Below the pieces are notes generated by a model that ran no database searches, had not been told where the DNA came from, and saw only the letters and a program-made list of their open reading frames with translations. This document shows positions 1 to 5,789 of a stretch of DNA of 5,810 nucleotides, in pieces (position 1 is the first letter of the stretch; every line of letters starts with the position of its first letter). This DNA comes from Verrucomicrobiota bacterium (GTDB taxonomy: Bacteria; Verrucomicrobiota; Verrucomicrobiia; Limisphaerales; JAHEOI01). The position numbers and the translations under genes are program-made. The stretch covers positions 1 through 5,810 of the forward strand of contig JAHEOI010000271.1 of the NCBI GenBank assembly GCA_018610125.1, written 5' to 3'.

Positions 1-2
1 AG

Positions 3-1181
3 TCGGGAGGCCCCGCTCAAATGGACCTCTTCGATTACAAGCCTCGCCTCCAAGACATGCATGGAAAGGAGCTGCCGGATTCGGTCCGGGGAGACCAGCG
101 TGTGACCACGATGACGGCAGGTCAGGAATCGCTCCCGGTCGCCTCCTCGCTATTCAAGTTCCACCAACATGGTGCCAGCGGCCTTTGGCTCAGCGAGCTC
201 CTCCCGCACCACGGCGAAATCGCCGACGACTTGTGTGTGATCCGCTCAGTCTATACCGACGCCATCAATCACGATCCCGCGATCACCTACTTTCAGACCG
301 GTTTCCAGCGAGCCGGTCAGCCGAGCATGGGGGCATGGCTCTCCTATGGACTCGGATCTGAGAACGAAGACCTGCCGGGCTTCGTGGTCATGGTGTCCCA
401 GGGAAGCGGTCGTGGCGGGCAGCCGCTATACAATCGTCTCTGGGGAAGCGGCTTTCTTCCTAGCCGGCACCAAGGCGTCAAGTTTCGTCCCTCAGGTGAT
501 CCCGTGCTCTATCTCTCCAATCCGCCAGGGATGAGCTCCGACACGCGACGTCGCATCCTTGATGATGTCCGGGCGCTCAACCGAATGAAGCAGGAAGACT
601 TTGGGGATCCCGATATCGCCACACGTATCGCTCAGTATGAGCTGGCTTACCGGATGCAGATGTCAGTCCCCGAATTGACTGACCTGTCCACCGAGCCGGC
701 TCCGATCCTTGATATGTACGGTCCCGACGCCCGTAAACCGGGCACCTTCGCCGGAAACTGCTTGTTGGCAAGGCGTCTTGCCGAAAAAAGTGTGCGATTC
801 ATCGAATTGTTCCATCGCGGCTGGGATCAGCATAAGCGCCTGCCAAGTCAGATCTGTCGCCAATGCGCGGACACTGACCAACCGGCTGCCGCCTTGATCA
901 AGGATCTCAAGCAGCGCGGCTTGCTGGACGAAACGCTCGTCGTATGGGGCGGCGAATTCGGAAGGACCGTTTACTGTCAGGGCACGCTCGGTCCCGATGA
1001 TTATGGGCGTGACCATCACCCACGCTGCTTCACCGTTTGGATGGCGGGTGGCGGAATCCGGGGTGGGATGACCTATGGCAAGACGGATGATTTCAGCTAT
1101 AACATCGTCGAGAACCCTGTCAGCGTGCACGATTTGCACGCGACGATCCTGCACAGCTCGGCATCGACCACAAGCGCCTAA
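3..1181 (+). CDS. DUF1501 domain protein, 5' partial, C-terminus frameshifted
   Basis: This is a member of the DUF1501 family, secreted proteins of the alkaline phosphatase/sulfatase-like fold that are abundant in Planctomycetota and Verrucomicrobiota; their substrate is unknown. The frame is open from base 3 and reads SGGPAQ directly before the ATG at 21. That matches the conserved GGPxQxDLFDxKP block found roughly 60-80 residues into full-length members, so the ATG at 21 is internal. The real start, and probably a Tat-type signal, lies upstream of the window. Conserved blocks follow in order: INHDPAITYFQTG, GSENEDLP, the WDQH motif (822-833), GGEFGRT (948-968) and DYGRDHHP (999-1022). These His/Asp-rich blocks are the likely metal site. 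The last residues after ATILH, up to the stop at 1179-1181, do not belong to the family. A lost base near 1155 has moved the true tail to another frame. The family call is firm; whether the protein is functional is doubtful. Confidence 0.88.
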   Translation, partial: SGGPAQMDLFDYKPRLQDMHGKELPDSVRGDQRVTTMTAGQESLPVASSLFKFHQHGASGLWLSELLPHHGEIADDLCVIRSVYTDAINHDPAITYFQTGFQRAGQPSMGAWLSYGLGSENEDLPGFVVMVSQGSGRGGQPLYNRLWGSGFLPSRHQGVKFRPSGDPVLYLSNPPGMSSDTRRRILDDVRALNRMKQEDFGDPDIATRIAQYELAYRMQMSVPELTDLSTEPAPILDMYGPDARKPGTFAGNCLLARRLAEKSVRFIELFHRGWDQHKRLPSQICRQCADTDQPAAALIKDLKQRGLLDETLVVWGGEFGRTVYCQGTLGPDDYGRDHHPRCFTVWMAGGGIRGGMTYGKTDDFSYNIVENPVSVHDLHATILHSSASTTSA

Positions 1182-1261
1182 CGTATCGCTATCAAGGACG
1201 CGACTTCCGCTTGACCGACGTTGAAGGGCATGTAATCCAAGACATTCTAGTTAGAGAATCA
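1157..1261 (+). pseudogene. Out-of-frame C-terminal tail of the DUF1501 gene
   Basis: In the frame starting at 1157 the sequence reads LGIDHKRLTYRYQGRDFRL and then TDVEGHVIQDIL. This is the standard end of DUF1501 proteins (LGxDHxxLTxxxQGRxxRLTDVxGxVVxxIL). The preceding in-frame residues end ATILH at 1154, where the family normally continues with one residue and then LGIDH. Only two bases (AG, 1155-1156) stand where a codon is needed, for example ATG with its T lost. Without a second change this frame does not stop at the expected place and runs on into the sulfatase signal peptide. It is therefore a remnant tail and not a separate gene. Confidence 0.85.
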
Positions 1262-1360
1262 ATGAAACGAAATCATTCCTTATTGTCGGTCTTGTCCGTC
1301 ATCGCGACCCTGATTGGGGGCCTTGGTCTGGTCTGTGGGCAGGAGGGATCTCGCCCGAAT
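1262..1360 (+). pseudogene. Sulfatase fragment 1: signal peptide and mature N-terminus
   Basis: From the ATG at 1262 the product begins MKRNHSLLSVLSV. This is a basic n-region, then a hydrophobic core to about residue 24, then a likely signal peptidase cleavage near VCGQEG. A lipobox is not convincing because the residue before Cys is Val. The mature start SRPN is the usual lead-in to the first sulfatase strand (RPNIxxIxADD), but the frame diverges straight after it and reaches an unrelated stop at 1424-1426. No strong ribosome binding site is seen upstream; AGAGAA at 1253-1258 is the closest purine-rich stretch. Confidence 0.75.
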
Positions 1361-1749
1361 ATGGGGCAAGCGAGCCTCATCAAAACTATGATAAAGGAGC
1401 CTGGAAAGAGGCCGGAAAGAAACTGAAAGAGGCGCGTTTGCCGAGGTGCCTGCCGGATAACGCTGTGACACGCGGAGAAATCCTCGATTATGGGCTGGAA
1501 ATCGAGCATTTTGACCGGCATCTCGGTCGTATGCTGAAGCTTTTGGAGGAAAGGGGCGAGCTAAAGGAGACGCTCGTTATCGTGACCAGTGATCACGGGA
1601 ATCCCATGCCACGATCCAAATCCAATTTATACGACAGTGGCACGCGTGTTCCGCTTGCGATCCGTTATCCCAAAGCCATACCGGGCGACCGCGCCACCGA
1701 CGATTTTGTCAGCCTGACCGACATCGCCCCGACCGTGCTGGAACCTGCG
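1360..1749 (+). pseudogene. Sulfatase fragment 2: central catalytic-domain piece
   Basis: This frame begins with YGASEPHQNYDKG, matching the sulfatase W(F/Y)GxxEPHRPYxxG block. It continues with LPDNAV, ILDYGLEIEHFDRHLGRML, LEERGELKETLVIVTSDHG and RSKSNLYDSGTRVPLAIRYP, ending at SLTDIAPTVLEPA. The Asp-His pair of TSDHG (1591-1596) is the conserved metal-binding site, and the Lys in RSKSNLY is the usual active-site lysine. An automatic caller may place a start at the TTG at 1438, but homology clearly extends upstream to 1360. After 1749 this frame turns into an unrelated SLWPPTCRRAL and stops at 1783-1785. Confidence 0.85.
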
Positions 1750-1750
1750 A

Positions 1751-2008
1751 GCCTTTGGCCGCCGACCTGCCGAAGAGCTTTATGATATGAAAAACGATCC
1801 GGGGCAGCTCCATAATCTGGCTGACGATCCGGAGTACAAGGAGATCCGCCGTTCCTTGGCGAAGAGATTGACAAATTACCTTGAGGCTCATAACGACCCA
1901 CGTATGCAGGGAAAGAATCCTTGGGATGACTATCCGTTTACGGACAAACGGATCTTCAATCACCCGGATTGGAAGACGCATGGCTTTCCCGCTCCCTTGC
2001 CCGAGTAG
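1751..2008 (+). pseudogene. Sulfatase fragment 3: C-terminal tail
   Basis: Reading in frame from 1751 gives AFGRRPAEELYDMKNDPGQ and then LHNLADDPEY, the standard C-terminal block of this sulfatase group (FGKRPAEELYDLxxDPxxxxNLA). It goes on through an amphipathic segment (RRSLAKRLTNYLEA) and NDPRM to the TAG stop at 2006-2008. The ATG at 1787 lies inside the conserved ELYDMKNDP motif, so it is not a real initiator and the open frame starting there is not an independent gene. This frame is the same as that of fragment 1 and differs from fragment 2. Confidence 0.85.
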
Positions 2009-2044
2009 ACTTGTCTGTTGAGTCGAAAAAGGTAGCGGCAGGAA

Positions 2045-2067
2045 CCTGATGGGGACTTCCCATGTGG
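2045..2067 (+). repeat. Inverted repeat in the glpK upstream region
   Basis: ATGGG (2049-2053) and CCCAT (2059-2063) form a perfect 5-base stem around a GACTT loop. The pairing resumes after a two-base internal mismatch with CC (2045-2046) and GG (2066-2067). GGAAC occurs as a direct repeat at both edges (2041-2045 and 2066-2070). No T-run follows directly, so it is not an intrinsic terminator. It could be an operator or an RNA hairpin ahead of glpK, but it could also be chance. Confidence 0.3.
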
Positions 2068-2076
2068 AACGCGGGG

Positions 2077-2106
2077 GATCTGACGAACAGCTATCATTTT
2101 TTCTTT
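2077..2106 (+). terminator. Weak intrinsic-terminator-like element before glpK
   Basis: GATCTG (2077-2082) can pair with CAG (2088-2090) and ATC (2093-2095) around an ACGAA loop, with a CT bulge. A T-rich stretch follows (six T from 2097, a C, then three T). Its position between the sulfatase remnant and glpK suits a terminator for the upstream unit. The stem is short and bulged, so the call is weak. The rest of the 133-base gap (2009-2141) shows no convincing promoter. Confidence 0.25.
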
Positions 2107-2141
2107 CAGCCTGGGCCTCAATTTACTATGTTCGCCGATAG

Positions 2142-3632
2142 ATGAGATCAATCCTGGCACTGGATCAGGGAACGACAAGCTCAAGGGCGGTCGTCTTTGA
2201 CCCGACCTCAACGCCACTCAGTGTTGCCCATTCCGAGCTCAATCAGGTTTACAGTCGCCCGGGCTGGGTTGAACATCGGCCTCATGAGATCCTTCAGAGT
2301 CAGATCCACGTTGCTCGAGAGGCGTTAAGCAAAGCCGGCCTGACGGCAGAGGATGTCGCCGCCATCGGTATCACCAACCAAAGGGAGACGACCTTGGTAT
2401 GGGACCGTCAAACGGGTGAGCCGATTTACAATGCGATTGTCTGGCAGGATCGAAGGACCGCCGATTTGTGTCAAAGGCTGAAACAAGGGTCGGAAGCTGA
2501 AACCATCCATCAGAAGACAGGGCTCCTCCCGGATCCTTATTTCTCCGGGACAAAGTTACAATGGATCCTGGATAACGTAGATGGAGCCCGATCCAAGGCC
2601 GAAAAGGGGGATCTTCTATTCGGGACGGTCGATACTTGGCTTATCTGGCATTTGAGCTCGGGCAACCGTCACGTCACCGATGCCAGCAACGCCTCCCGGA
2701 CCCTCCTTTTGAATATCCATACCGGCGAGTGGGACGATGAGCTACTTGAGCTGTTTGACATCCCCAGGGCTATGCTCCCGAGTGTCTCCCCTTCGAGTCA
2801 GATCCATGGCTATACGGATGTTTTCGGTTCCCGTATCCCGATTGCCGGGATCGCCGGTGACCAACAAGCCGCGCTCTTTGGACAAGCCTGCCACCAAAGC
2901 GGAATGGCGAAAAATACTTACGGGACCGGCTGCTTTACGCTAATGCACATCGGGACGTCGCCGACACGCTCGCAGCACAATCTCCTGACGACGATCGCTT
3001 GGCGTCTCGGAGATCGGATCGAGTATGCCCTGGAAGGGAGTATCTTCATCGCAGGTGCCGTGGTGCAATGGCTTCGAGACGGTTTGGGGATTATCAAGAG
3101 CTCGGGAGAAATCGAATCACTTGCGGGTCAGGTGCCGGACAACGGGGGCGTCTATTTTGTGCCGGCCTTTTCCGGGCTGGGTACCCCTTATTGGGACCCT
3201 TACGCCCGCGGGACGATATGCGGGATCAGTCGCGGGACAACCGCGGCCCACTTGGCGCGGGCCGCATTGGAGAGCATCGCCTTCCAGGTAACGGATGTCC
3301 TCCGGACGATGGACGCGGATTCGACTACCCCTATCCAACAGCTCCGAGTCGATGGGGGAGCCAGTGGCAATACCTTGCTTATGCAATTGCAGGCGGACCT
3401 TTTACGTGTGCCGGTGCTTCGCTCCAAAATCGCCGAAACGACCGCTGTGGGTGCGGCTTACTTGGCTGGATTGGCGGTTGGAGTCTGGGAAAGTCGAGCT
3501 GAGATCGCTCGACAGTGGGAAACAGATGTCGAGTTTCATCCCAAACTGGATTCGAAGCTGGTGGACGAGCGTTATGGTGGTTGGCTCAAAGCGGTCTCAA
3601 GGGCGAAAGGATGGGTCGAAGGTGAAGCGTGA
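2142..3632 (+). CDS. glpK: Glycerol kinase
   Basis: Glycerol kinase phosphorylates glycerol with ATP to sn-glycerol-3-phosphate in the cytoplasm, trapping it for catabolism or lipid synthesis. The 496-residue product has the normal family length and is intact along the FGGY-kinase fold. Landmarks are the N-terminal DQGTTSSR (8-15), ITNQRETT (77-84), WQDRR (101-105), GTVDTWLIW (161-169), the GIAGDQQAALFGQ block (236-248), NTYGTG (258-263), GLGTPYWDPYARG (345-357) and the C-terminal RVDGGAS (402-408). The expected glycerol contacts R81, E82, Y133 and D240 are present. The ATG is right because DQGTTSSR then falls at the usual place, although no Shine-Dalgarno sequence precedes it. The glycine-rich loop that binds fructose-1,6-bisphosphate in the E. 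coli enzyme is shortened (YTDVFGSRIPI), and the histidine phosphorylated by HPr in Firmicutes is not seen there. Control by these two routes is therefore doubtful. The next gene, glpD, uses its product. Confidence 0.97.
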   Translation: MRSILALDQGTTSSRAVVFDPTSTPLSVAHSELNQVYSRPGWVEHRPHEILQSQIHVAREALSKAGLTAEDVAAIGITNQRETTLVWDRQTGEPIYNAIVWQDRRTADLCQRLKQGSEAETIHQKTGLLPDPYFSGTKLQWILDNVDGARSKAEKGDLLFGTVDTWLIWHLSSGNRHVTDASNASRTLLLNIHTGEWDDELLELFDIPRAMLPSVSPSSQIHGYTDVFGSRIPIAGIAGDQQAALFGQACHQSGMAKNTYGTGCFTLMHIGTSPTRSQHNLLTTIAWRLGDRIEYALEGSIFIAGAVVQWLRDGLGIIKSSGEIESLAGQVPDNGGVYFVPAFSGLGTPYWDPYARGTICGISRGTTAAHLARAALESIAFQVTDVLRTMDADSTTPIQQLRVDGGASGNTLLMQLQADLLRVPVLRSKIAETTAVGAAYLAGLAVGVWESRAEIARQWETDVEFHPKLDSKLVDERYGGWLKAVSRAKGWVEGEA

Positions 3633-3637
3633 GGAGG
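3632..3637 (+). promoter_or_regulatory. Shine-Dalgarno AGGAGG deciding the glpD start
   Basis: A full AGGAGG overlaps the last base of the glpK stop codon and lies 11 bases before the ATG at 3649. It favours that ATG over two in-frame GTG codons: one at 3622, upstream of the element, and one at 3640, only 2 bases after it. The arrangement suggests that glpK translation feeds directly into glpD. Confidence 0.65.
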
Positions 3638-3648
3638 CCGTGGGCGCA

Positions 3649-5184
3649 ATGGAGGCGAAAGGTCACGTCTGGGATGTGATCGTCATCGGGGGAGGAGCAA
3701 CCGGTCTGGGAGTGGCTGTTGACGCATCGGCGCGGGGATACAAAACGCTCCTTTTGGAACAATCGGATTTCGCAAAGGCGACCTCGAGCCGAAGCACGAA
3801 GCTTATCCACGGCGGCGTGCGTTATCTCCGCCAAGGCCGGCTCTCGCTGGTTTCGGATTCGTTAAAGGAACGCGGTCGGCTCGTACGCAACGCTCCTGGG
3901 CTTGTCCAGCCACTGCCGTTTATTGTGCCGACCTATCACTGGCATGAAATCCCCTATTACTTGGCCGGGCTCAAGCTGTATGACCTGTTTGCCGGACGGT
4001 GGAGAATGGATCCGTCCCGACGCTTGAACCGCCAAGCCACGTTGGAGCAACTGCCGAACTTGGTCTCGAGCCGCTTGAAAGGGGGGATCCAATATTACGA
4101 TGCCCAATTCGATGATGCCCAATTGGCGATGGCGCTTGCTGAGACCATCTTTCGGCTTGGTGGAAAAGCGGTCAACTACGCACAGGTACGTGAGCTCCTC
4201 AAGGAAGGATCACGCGTTGACGGGGTGATCGCGGAGGATTTGGAATCGGGCAAGGTTTCCACCATTCGGGGGCGTGCCATTATTAATGCGACCGGTGTGT
4301 TTGCCGATGCCATTCGTCGACTCGATCACTCCGATGCCCCGCCGATAATGACCTACAGCCGCGGGTCCCACATTGTCCTGCCCGCATCCTTTTTATCGTC
4401 CAAGGCAGCCCTTATGGTTCCGAAGACCTCGGATGGACGCGTCCTCTTCGCAATTCCTTGGCAAGGCCGGCTGCTTGCCGGGACAACCGATGTCCCGACG
4501 ACCGAGGCCTCTCTCGACCCGTCGCCCAGCACCGAAGAGATCGCTTATATACTCGGGCATCTCCGCGATTACCTGCGACGCACCCCGGAGCCGCATGATA
4601 TCCTGAGCTGCTTTGCCGGACTTCGTCCGCTTGTCAAAGCAGGCGGAGCCGGCCAGACGTCCAAGATTTCCCGTGACCACAGCATCGAGGTCTCATTGAG
4701 CGGCTTAATCACGGTCGCGGGAGGTAAATGGACGACCTACCGCAAAATGGGCGCCGACACAATAGATCGTGCTATCGAAACGGGCCGACTGAAGAAACGG
4801 CAATGCGTGACCGAGAAGCTCGCCATCTCCAGTCCGGGTCCTGACGGGCCGAATCGCAATTCAAACAACGATGATGAGGACGAAGATCAACCTGTCTCAA
4901 GTGAACAGCCGGAGGCCGAACGCCGACTTCATCCCTCACTCCCTTTTTCCGAAGCCGAAGTGGTTTCCGCTGTGCGCCATCAGATGGCCCGCACAGTCGA
5001 GGATGTCTTGGCCCGTCGTCTTCGGGCATTGTTCCTCGACGTTGAAGCAAGCGTCGAAATAGCGCCGAAGGTCGCGGCGATCGTGGCAAAGGAGCTGGGA
5101 AGAACCGATGACTGGGCACAAAGGCAGGTTGTCCAGTACAAACGACTGGCTGGCAAGGCGTTGCCTCAGACCGCCGAGGCATGA
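3649..5184 (+). CDS. glpD: FAD-dependent glycerol-3-phosphate dehydrogenase
   Basis: GlpD oxidises sn-glycerol-3-phosphate to dihydroxyacetone phosphate and passes electrons to the quinone pool at the cytoplasmic membrane. From the ATG at 3649 it has 511 residues, close to the usual size. The N-terminal FAD-binding fold has DVIVIGGGATGLG (9-21), with E37 at the end of the second strand as ribose ligand, then TSSRSTKLIHGGVRYL (45-60). The substrate and flavin domain keeps SRGSH (237-241), FAGLRPLVK (322-330), the RDH of KISRDH (342-344) and GGKWTTYR (358-365). The C-terminal helical domain keeps AVRHQMARTVEDVLARR from about residue 441. Between them, about 395-425, lies an unusual Asn/Asp/Glu/Pro-rich linker with six acidic residues in a row (408-413). 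Relatives normally have a YG-containing helical segment there. The open frame extends upstream inside glpK to 3295, but that part is not homologous. It forms an operon with glpK (16-base gap) and the next gene (ATGA overlap). Confidence 0.95.
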   Translation: MEAKGHVWDVIVIGGGATGLGVAVDASARGYKTLLLEQSDFAKATSSRSTKLIHGGVRYLRQGRLSLVSDSLKERGRLVRNAPGLVQPLPFIVPTYHWHEIPYYLAGLKLYDLFAGRWRMDPSRRLNRQATLEQLPNLVSSRLKGGIQYYDAQFDDAQLAMALAETIFRLGGKAVNYAQVRELLKEGSRVDGVIAEDLESGKVSTIRGRAIINATGVFADAIRRLDHSDAPPIMTYSRGSHIVLPASFLSSKAALMVPKTSDGRVLFAIPWQGRLLAGTTDVPTTEASLDPSPSTEEIAYILGHLRDYLRRTPEPHDILSCFAGLRPLVKAGGAGQTSKISRDHSIEVSLSGLITVAGGKWTTYRKMGADTIDRAIETGRLKKRQCVTEKLAISSPGPDGPNRNSNNDDEDEDQPVSSEQPEAERRLHPSLPFSEAEVVSAVRHQMARTVEDVLARRLRALFLDVEASVEIAPKVAAIVAKELGRTDDWAQRQVVQYKRLAGKALPQTAEA

Positions 5185-5762
5185 GGATAACAGAAGACAA
5201 CCTGACGGGATATGAAGGGCGAAGGGTGGTCGTGTCCGAGGGCAGGTCCCCTTTGACTTTTGCGGATTTTTACTCGTTGCTTCAGACCGATTCCCAATTC
5301 AGGAAGGGACTCTCGTCCCACTTATCGAACCTTCCATATGGCGCAATCCATTGGGAAACGCCACCGGTTACAAAGGCCGCTCTTGATGCTCCGTTCGAGT
5401 TTGTTGTGATTGACTCGCCCTCCCTTGCCAGAGTGCGACCGGATCCGATGCCCTTTTCCGAGCACTTTTACGACCGAGATACCGTTGTCGACTTTAGCAA
5501 TCTCGGGGGTGATGCCTACCTTGTTGCGCCAACCCCTCCTTCAGAAGGCAGTGACTATTCCCATCTTCTTGCATTTCTAAGAACGGCGCCGGCGGCGGTA
5601 ATCGATAAGCTGTGGGAACGAGTAGGGATGATCTTCCACTCAATCGTTGCCGATAGCCCCGTTTGGGTGAGTACGGCAGGAGGGGGAGTGCATTGGTTAC
5701 ATGTCCGATTTGATCGTCGTCCGAAGTACTATCGCTACCGATCGTATTGTACTATGGGCTAA
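5181..5762 (+). CDS. DUF6940-like protein of unknown function
   Basis: The predicted soluble protein has 193 residues, with no signal peptide or membrane segment seen. From memory it resembles the DUF6940 family, whose function is not known to me. Conserved-looking blocks are EGRRVVVSEGRSPLTFADF (12-30), IHWETPPVT (56-64), the PFEFVVIDSP strand (71-80), FSNLGGDAYLVAP (105-117), FLRTAPAA (132-139) and a strongly patterned C-terminus. That C-terminus reads PVWVSTAGGGVHWLHVRFD (160-178), then RRPKYYRYRSY (179-189). The Trp, His, Arg and Tyr-rich ending suggests a binding or catalytic surface, but no known enzyme motif is evident. The start ATG overlaps the glpD stop as ATGA. Only GAGG at 5176-5179, too close for a standard site, precedes it, so translation probably depends on ribosomes ending glpD. 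The coupling may mean only shared expression and need not mean a role in glycerol metabolism. Confidence 0.8.
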   Translation: MRITEDNLTGYEGRRVVVSEGRSPLTFADFYSLLQTDSQFRKGLSSHLSNLPYGAIHWETPPVTKAALDAPFEFVVIDSPSLARVRPDPMPFSEHFYDRDTVVDFSNLGGDAYLVAPTPPSEGSDYSHLLAFLRTAPAAVIDKLWERVGMIFHSIVADSPVWVSTAGGGVHWLHVRFDRRPKYYRYRSYCTMG

Positions 5763-5764
5763 GC

Positions 5765-5789
5765 GGCTGCCGGATCATTCCCGGCCGCC
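5765..5789 (+). terminator. GC-rich hairpin after the glp operon
   Basis: GGCTGCCGG (5765-5773) pairs with CCGGCCGCC (5781-5789) across a 7-base loop, with one T-C mismatch in a 9-base stem. It starts 2 bases after the stop at 5760-5762. The stem is strong, but only TTC follows and there is no T-run, so it is not a classic intrinsic terminator. It may aid termination or protect the 3' end of the mRNA. Nothing else is seen in 5790-5810. Confidence 0.45.

Larger units (their letters stand above)
1262..2008 (+). pseudogene. Secreted sulfatase remnant with two internal deletions
   Basis: Three consecutive pieces, in frames 2, 1 and 2 (position modulo 3), are collinear with one secreted type I sulfatase of the heparan N-sulfatase/arylsulfatase-like group. 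Such enzymes remove sulfate esters or N-sulfates from polysaccharides in the periplasm or outside the cell, and usually have about 480-550 residues. Here about 248 residues remain. The first gap falls right after SRPN, so the ADD metal motif and the C/S-x-P-S-R formylglycine motif are missing. The second gap falls after APTVLE and removes the segment that normally precedes the FGxRPAEELYD block. Each junction changes the frame. With the catalytic residue absent, this cannot be an active sulfatase. It follows the DUF1501 gene directly, a common pairing in PVC bacteria. Either a real pseudogene or an assembly collapse would explain it. Confidence 0.85.

Noticed and set aside
663..1154. 163-codon open frame on the - strand
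   Set aside because: It is fully antisense to conserved DUF1501 motifs and shows no recognisable domain.
1150..1160. Programmed ribosomal frameshift in DUF1501
   Set aside because: There is no slippery heptamer or downstream structure, and the family is not known for it. A missing base is simpler.
1211..1426. 71-codon open frame taken as one small gene
   Set aside because: It joins the displaced DUF1501 tail and the sulfatase signal peptide in one frame. Neither part is a separate small protein.
2100..2130. Promoter TTCTTT - 17 bases - TACTAT before glpK
   Set aside because: Only about half of the -35 bases match, and the implied start of transcription would leave almost no leader before the ATG at 2142.
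2999..3502. 167-codon open frame on the + strand overlapping glpK
   Set aside because: It lies wholly within the well-conserved glpK gene in another frame, with an Arg/Gly-rich composition typical of a shadow.
3295..3648. N-terminal extension of the glpD open frame inside glpK (118 extra codons)
   Set aside because: The residues do not resemble GlpD and lie antisense in frame to the conserved glpK codons. The FAD motif sits at residues 9-21 when counted from 3649, and AGGAGG supports that start.
4772..5200. 142-codon open frame on the - strand
   Set aside because: It is antisense to the glpD C-terminus, with a basic, Pro/Arg-rich, low-complexity shadow composition and no motif.
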